Source: an uncultured Bacteroidota bacterium
Lineage (GTDB): Bacteria > Bacteroidota > Bacteroidia > NS11-12g > UBA9320
Assembly: GCA_913056425.1 (NCBI GenBank)
Contig: CAJXLR010000051.1
Coordinates: forward strand, 1 to 9,393
Direction: 5' to 3'
DNA: 9,393 nucleotides
Shown: piece after piece, positions 4,896 through 9,393 of the stretch
Position numbering within the stretch: position 1 is the stretch's first letter
Layout of the letters: each line of letters starts with the position of its first letter
The notes under the pieces: generated by a model
What the model was told of the DNA's origin: nothing
The model's input: only the letters and a program-made list of their open reading frames with translations
Database searches by the model: none
Made by a program: the position numbers and the translations under genes

Positions 4896-7256
4896 ATGGA
4901 GCCTACCACGTCCCATAGTGTCAAGACTAAATGTACGTACTGCGACGCAGAATGCGACCCTCGCACGATCGTACATCAGAACGAAAACAGTTTCTGCTGT
5001 TTCGGTTGCGCCACGATTTACGACGTCCTAGAAAACAATGCTCATTTTGATGTAGACGACAGCGAGATTTCCATTGAGTACAAACAGTACGATTTGGAAG
5101 AGGTGTTCAACCGGTTGGTTGATTTCCAAAACGATAAAATCTATAAGATCGTTCTAAACGCTCCGGCCATTCACTGTTCCAGCTGTGTTCAGTTGCTTGA
5201 GGATCTGCCTGAGATTAATTCCCAAGTAGTCAATACAAGAGTAAACTTTGAAGATCGTTCCATAACCGTTGTTGCATCCAAAGAGTTGCCATTATCCAAA
5301 TTGGCCATGTTGTTGGACAAACTTGGATATCCTCCACAGTTCAACTTAACGCGTAAAGCAGATCAAGAACAAAAAGACAAACAGGTTAAACTCCTGCGCA
5401 AAGTGGCCGTAGCCGGTTTCTGTTTCGGAAACAGCATGATGTTTAGCATGCCTCACTACCTTGGTCTTCAAATAAGTGGAGACCCATTTTTTGTTGGCCT
5501 TTTCCGTTACCTAAATGTCGGTTTATCTGCACTTGTTCTCGCCTACCCTGCTCGCGACTACTTTACAACCGCTTACCAGGCAATCATTCGAAAGAAGAGC
5601 CACATCGACATTCCAATTGTCATGGGTGTTCTTGCAATCTGGATTTGGAGTTTGTACGAAATATTTTCCGGTGCCGGTTTCGGATATCTCGATTCACTTG
5701 CCGGACTAATTTTCTTCCTCCTAATTGGAAAATGGTACCAAAACAAGGTTTATCGAAAGATTTCATTCGAACGTTCTATCCATGATTTCTTGCCAATATC
5801 GGTTCGCGTTAAGGCGGGCGACGATAACGGCTGGGTTAAGGTTGATGACTTGGTACCAGGCGACACGGTTGTTGTGAAACAAGGCGAAGTAATTCCTGTA
5901 AATGGCACGCTCGGAGAAGGAGATGCTCGTATAGACTACAGCTTTGTTACCGGAGAAGCTATACCGGAACGCGTAGAGGTTGGGGAACCGGTTTTTGTTG
6001 GTGGTCGCCAAACGTCGGGCACCATCGAGCTCACCATTACCGAAAAACAAGATACCACTAGAATCTGGTCGGCATGGAAAACACCAAAGACCGAGTCTGA
6101 AGATAAAACACATTGGACCACCAAGGTGAGCATGTACTTTACACCTGCCGTGATTGTGGTTGCTGTTGCTAGTTTGATTGCCTGGTTATTCATCGATCCG
6201 TCTAAAGCCGTGTTTGTGTTTAGCGCGGTGCTGATCGTTGCCTGCCCTTGTGCCTTGGCGCTTTCGGGACCATTCACCTTCGGCAGTATTGTTCGAGTTC
6301 TCAGCAAAAACAAACTCTACCTCAAGTCGTCTGAAAACGTTGAGCGATTGGGCAATATCAATCACATTGTTTTTGATAAAACCGGAACGCTTACCAACTC
6401 TCAAAGCATGAATGTTGCGGCGAGTGATACAGGACTAACACTTGCACATCGTTCTATGATTAAGTCATTGGTAGAACAATCCAATCACCCATTGAGTGAG
6501 GCTCTATCGGTATACCTCGCCGACGTACCTCAAACAAGTCTGCACGATTTTGAAGCATATGAAGGACTTGGATTGAAGGCAATATCTAAAACAGGCTCAA
6601 GCATCAAAGTTGGTTCTGCTGAATTTGTTGGCGTTGAACCCACATCGGAAACACGAGTATATGTAGAGATCGATGGGACTGTCCTTGGCCATTACACCTT
6701 CTCCACCGCGTACAAATCGGGCATCCAACAAACGCTGCAACAACTCGGTAAGTGGTTTAAGATTTCTGTGATATCCGGCGATAACGACGGTGAGCGCAAT
6801 ACTCTCTCTTCCTTATACACCAATTTCCGGAACCTGTTATTTGGACAACGCCCAGAAGACAAAAAAGAATTTATACAAACGTGCCATCAGCAAGGTGATA
6901 AGACTTTGATGATTGGCGACGGGCTGAACGACCAAACGGCACTGCACCGAAGTGATATCGGACTTGCGGTTGCCGACAACATTAACGGATTTTACCCAAG
7001 TGCCGATGGCATTTTGTTGTCTGAAAGCTTTGATAAGCTGCCGGCTATGCTGGCCTTGTCAAAGTACTCAGAACGCGTTCTGAAAGCAAGCTTAGCATTT
7101 TCTGTTTTTTACAATTTGATAGGGATAACCTTTGCGGTCGCTGGGAGTTTAACACCCATCGTGGCAGCAATTCTGATGCCACTAAGCTCAATAACTGTGG
7201 TAGGTTTAGTGACCGCATTGGTTTCCTTTCAAGCTAGAAAACTGCAATTGATATGA
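4896..7256 (+). CDS. ccoI: Copper-transporting P-type ATPase CcoI for cbb3 oxidase
   Basis: CcoI is a P1B-type ATPase in the cytoplasmic membrane that exports copper for insertion into the cbb3 oxidase CuB site. The 786-residue protein starts with a cysteine-rich metal-binding region: Cys13, Cys16, Cys20, then CCFGC with Cys34, Cys35 and Cys38. An HMA domain with CSSC at residues 94-97 follows. Next come membrane helices, the actuator loop VTGEAIP (351-357), the CPC metal-path motif (450-452) in VACPCALALSGP, and the phosphorylation site DKTGTLT (494-500). The HP motif is at 531-532, SGDND at 627-631 and GDGLND at 674-679. The final helices carry FYN (738-740) and MPLSS (761-765), which supply copper ligands in this class. 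The actuator reads TGEA rather than TGES, and GDGLND is followed by QTAL where APAL is commoner; the core catalytic residues are intact. The neighbouring ccoS and ccoNO identify it as CcoI rather than a copper-detoxification pump. Its stop overlaps ccoS as ATGA. Confidence 0.95.
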   Translation: MEPTTSHSVKTKCTYCDAECDPRTIVHQNENSFCCFGCATIYDVLENNAHFDVDDSEISIEYKQYDLEEVFNRLVDFQNDKIYKIVLNAPAIHCSSCVQLLEDLPEINSQVVNTRVNFEDRSITVVASKELPLSKLAMLLDKLGYPPQFNLTRKADQEQKDKQVKLLRKVAVAGFCFGNSMMFSMPHYLGLQISGDPFFVGLFRYLNVGLSALVLAYPARDYFTTAYQAIIRKKSHIDIPIVMGVLAIWIWSLYEIFSGAGFGYLDSLAGLIFFLLIGKWYQNKVYRKISFERSIHDFLPISVRVKAGDDNGWVKVDDLVPGDTVVVKQGEVIPVNGTLGEGDARIDYSFVTGEAIPERVEVGEPVFVGGRQTSGTIELTITEKQDTTRIWSAWKTPKTESEDKTHWTTKVSMYFTPAVIVVAVASLIAWLFIDPSKAVFVFSAVLIVACPCALALSGPFTFGSIVRVLSKNKLYLKSSENVERLGNINHIVFDKTGTLTNSQSMNVAASDTGLTLAHRSMIKSLVEQSNHPLSEALSVYLADVPQTSLHDFEAYEGLGLKAISKTGSSIKVGSAEFVGVEPTSETRVYVEIDGTVLGHYTFSTAYKSGIQQTLQQLGKWFKISVISGDNDGERNTLSSLYTNFRNLLFGQRPEDKKEFIQTCHQQGDKTLMIGDGLNDQTALHRSDIGLAVADNINGFYPSADGILLSESFDKLPAMLALSKYSERVLKASLAFSVFYNLIGITFAVAGSLTPIVAAILMPLSSITVVGLVTALVSFQARKLQLI

Positions 7257-7423
7257 AAATTTTAGTAATACTGATTTCGATTAGTCTGTTGATGGCTCTG
7301 TTGTTCCTCGCAATGTTTGTGAAGGCACAGAAGAGCGGTCAGTTTGAAGATCTGGAATCACCATCATTTAGGTTATTAAACGAAAAAAATAAAACTGGTT
7401 ATAATGGGAAAAGAGAAATTTAG
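7253..7423 (+). CDS. ccoS: cbb3-type cytochrome oxidase assembly protein CcoS
   Basis: This small gene encodes 56 residues. One N-terminal membrane helix (about 2-23, starting MKILVILISISLLMALLFLA) is followed by the family signature KSGQFEDLESPSFRLL (27-42) and a polar tail. CcoS is needed to mature cbb3 oxidase; in studied proteobacteria its loss gives an enzyme lacking heme b and copper cofactors. The signature, the size and the position between ccoI and ccoN all agree. The tryptophan often found just before the KSGQF motif is absent here. The start ATG overlaps the ccoI stop by 4 bp. The last 20 bases overlap the ccoNO start in another frame, so all three genes are likely translated in a coupled way. 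Confidence 0.93.
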   Translation: MKILVILISISLLMALLFLAMFVKAQKSGQFEDLESPSFRLLNEKNKTGYNGKREI

Positions 7424-9393
7424 TTATGACAACAGGATTGTGAAGAATTTCGCAATCGCCACTATGGTGTGGGGTATTGTTGGAATGCTGGTGGGTGTGA
7501 TTATCGCCACTCAGTTATTCGAACCGGCAATGAACCTCGGCAATCGTTGGACAACGTTTGGCCGTATTCGCCCGCTTCACACCAATGCTGTAATCTTCGC
7601 ATTTGTGGGTAACGCCATTTTTATGGGGGTTTACTACTCACTTCAAAGGCTTCTAAAGACGCGGATGTACAGTGATGCATTGAGTAAAATCCACTTTTGG
7701 GGATGGCAACTCATCATTGTAGCTGCGGCTATCACACTCCCGCTGGGAATTACCACTTCCAAGGAGTACGCAGAATTGGAATGGCCAATTGACATCGCAA
7801 TCACCTTGATTTGGGTGGTTTTTGGATGGAACATGATTGGTACCATTTTCAAGCGTCGTGAAAAGCACTTGTATGTTGCTATTTGGTTCTACCTAGCAAC
7901 CTTCCTTACTGTTGCTTTGCTACACGTTGTAAACTCGTTCGAATTACCGGTAACTTTCTTGAAGAGCTACAGTTGGTACGCAGGAGTGCAAGACGCACTG
8001 GTCCAGTGGTGGTATGGTCACAACGCCGTGGCGTTCTTCCTTACAACGCCATTCCTGGGATTGATGTACTACTTCATGCCTAAACTGGCTGACCGTCCGA
8101 TTTACTCGTACAAACTATCTATCCTGCACTTTTGGTCGTTGATCTTCCTATACATTTGGGCAGGTCCTCACCACTTGTTGTACTCTTCTTTGCCTGATTG
8201 GGCTCAGACGCTTGGTGTAGTTTTCTCCGTAATGCTAATTGCTCCTTCTTGGGGTGGTATGCTTAACGGACTATTAACACTTCGTGGTGCTTGGGACAAG
8301 GTAAGAGACGATGCTCGTATCAAGTTTATGGTTGTTGGTCTTACTGCTTACGGTATGTCAACATTCGAAGGTCCAATGCTTTCGTTGAAAAATGTTAACG
8401 CCATTGCACACTTCACCGATTGGATTGTAGCTCACGTACACGTTGGTGCATTGGGATGGAACGGTTTCCTAACCTTCGCTATGCTGTACTACATCATTCC
8501 AAAGATTTACAATACAAAGCTCTTCTCTAAAAAGCTCGTATCTACGCACTTCTGGTTGGGCACATTAGGAATTATTTTCTACGCGATTCCAATGTACATA
8601 TCTGGTTTCACTCAAGGTATGATGTGGAAGCAGTTTACTCCTGAAGGACTACTTCAATATCCTACATTCTTATCTACAACACTCCAGATTATTCCAATGC
8701 ACATGTTGCGTGCGATTGGTGGACTAATCTACTTGGTGGGTGTATTTGTAATGGTTTACAACATTTACAAAACGATTAAGGCAGGTAGCCTTGTGGCTAA
8801 TGAAGACGCTGAGGCATACCCGATGGTTAAAGAAGATCCAAACATGATTACAGCTAGCTACTGGCACAGATGGATTGAGCGCAAACCTACTCAGTTGATG
8901 GTATTCGCTTTTGTAGCCGTTGCTATTGGTGGTGCAGTGGAGTTCTTACCAACATTCTTGGTAGAATCGAACATCAAGACCATTGAAACTGTAACACCGT
9001 ATACGCCACTAGAGCTTGAAGGACGTGATATTTATATCCGAGAAGGATGTAACAACTGTCACTCGCAACTCGTGCGTCCTTTCCGATCTGAAACCGTTCG
9101 ATATGGCGAATATGCCAAAGCCGGTGAAAACGTTTACGACCACCCATTCTTGTGGGGATCTAAGCGTACCGGACCGGATTTATCACGTGGTGGAGACAAG
9201 TCTGGTATCGCGTACAAGAGTGCTTCTTGGCACTACGATCACTTCTTGGAACCAAGCTCGGTCTCTACGGGATCTATTATGCCAAGTTATGGTTGGTTGA
9301 TTGATGACGACATTGACGACTCCAACCTTGAAGGTAAAATATCTGCGATGAGAACGCTTGGTGTTCCGTATCCGGAAGGATATGAACAAATCG
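7404..9393 (+). CDS. ccoNO: Fused cbb3 cytochrome c oxidase subunits CcoN-CcoO (3' end outside window)
   Basis: The frame runs open from ATG 7404 to the window end: 663 codons with no stop, so the gene is partial. It joins the catalytic subunit I (CcoN, about residues 1-475) to the monoheme cytochrome c subunit II (CcoO, from about 480). CcoN reduces oxygen to water and pumps protons. Its heme and CuB ligands are visible: His59 (RPLHTNAV) and His346 for the low-spin heme, His344 for heme b3 (AHVHVG), and His206 (WYGH), His256 and His257 (GPHH) for CuB. Tyr250 (YIWAGPHH) is in the place of the cross-linked tyrosine. Roles follow Pseudomonas stutzeri CcoN, whose numbering is one higher. The CcoO part has a membrane anchor (about 497-519), heme c motif CNNCH (549-553), and axial Met626 in SIMPSYGW. 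The fusion is known in Bacteroidota. The start overlaps ccoS by 20 bp; electron-delivering CcoP should follow downstream. Confidence 0.96.
   Translation, partial: MGKEKFSYDNRIVKNFAIATMVWGIVGMLVGVIIATQLFEPAMNLGNRWTTFGRIRPLHTNAVIFAFVGNAIFMGVYYSLQRLLKTRMYSDALSKIHFWGWQLIIVAAAITLPLGITTSKEYAELEWPIDIAITLIWVVFGWNMIGTIFKRREKHLYVAIWFYLATFLTVALLHVVNSFELPVTFLKSYSWYAGVQDALVQWWYGHNAVAFFLTTPFLGLMYYFMPKLADRPIYSYKLSILHFWSLIFLYIWAGPHHLLYSSLPDWAQTLGVVFSVMLIAPSWGGMLNGLLTLRGAWDKVRDDARIKFMVVGLTAYGMSTFEGPMLSLKNVNAIAHFTDWIVAHVHVGALGWNGFLTFAMLYYIIPKIYNTKLFSKKLVSTHFWLGTLGIIFYAIPMYISGFTQGMMWKQFTPEGLLQYPTFLSTTLQIIPMHMLRAIGGLIYLVGVFVMVYNIYKTIKAGSLVANEDAEAYPMVKEDPNMITASYWHRWIERKPTQLMVFAFVAVAIGGAVEFLPTFLVESNIKTIETVTPYTPLELEGRDIYIREGCNNCHSQLVRPFRSETVRYGEYAKAGENVYDHPFLWGSKRTGPDLSRGGDKSGIAYKSASWHYDHFLEPSSVSTGSIMPSYGWLIDDDIDDSNLEGKISAMRTLGVPYPEGYEQI

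Noticed and set aside
4762..5031. Open frame of 89 codons on the + strand across the ccoI start
   Set aside because: It overlaps the methyltransferase end and the ccoI N-terminus, which has clear metal-binding motifs in another frame. Its own translation shows no recognisable domain.
5763..6404. Three overlapping minus-strand open frames opposite ccoI
   Set aside because: They lie opposite the actuator and CPC regions of ccoI, overlap one another in different frames, and show no domain.
7643..8083. Open frames within the 5' half of ccoNO on both strands
   Set aside because: The real frame from 7404 carries all oxidase ligands; these are out-of-frame shadows.
9016..9389. Open frames on both strands over the CcoO heme c region
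   Set aside because: The CNNCH and SIMPSYGW motifs are in the ccoNO frame, so the alternative frames are non-coding shadows.

Overview
The window looks like a chromosomal segment from a member of the Bacteroidota, most likely a marine or freshwater flavobacterium-like lineage. Three things suggest this. A CcoN-CcoO fusion lies in the order ccoI-ccoS-ccoNO, which is typical of that phylum. Start codons lack convincing Shine-Dalgarno sequences and have AT-rich leaders. There is also a perfect Bacteroidota-type -7 promoter element (TAnnTTTG). The assignment is an inference from gene content; no rRNA or other marker is present. Base composition and coding style appear even throughout, with no sign of a plasmid, phage, IS element or CRISPR array.

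Left part (147-3032, + strand): a tightly packed housekeeping cluster. It holds an EamA/DMT-family membrane transporter, the YicC/YloC endoribonuclease, guanylate kinase (gmk) and nicotinate-nucleotide adenylyltransferase (nadD). The first three junctions overlap by 4 bp, overlap by 1 bp, or have a 2-bp gap, so the four genes are probably one translationally coupled operon serving RNA turnover, GMP phosphorylation and NAD synthesis.

Middle (3051-4784): a convergent terminator hairpin closes a minus-strand fasciclin-domain (FAS1) gene. That gene has lost its signal peptide and the first half of its first FAS1 domain, so it is probably a remnant. Immediately beyond the break, on the + strand, a promoter-like TACCTTTG precedes a small two-helix potassium-channel-like protein. 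A SAM-dependent methyltransferase gene overlaps the 3' end of the channel gene.

Right part (4896-9393, + strand): the start of a cbb3-type cytochrome c oxidase locus. CcoI is the copper-transporting P-type ATPase that supplies copper to the oxidase. CcoS is a small assembly factor needed for cofactor insertion. The fused catalytic subunit CcoNO runs off the right edge of the window. The three genes overlap one another (4 bp and 20 bp), which indicates coupled translation of the assembly factors with the enzyme they mature. ccoQ/ccoP, ccoG and ccoH would be expected beyond the edge.

The window is densely coding. No gene-free stretch exceeds about 150 bases. I saw no clearly new biological system here; the most unusual item is the truncated fasciclin gene and its junction.
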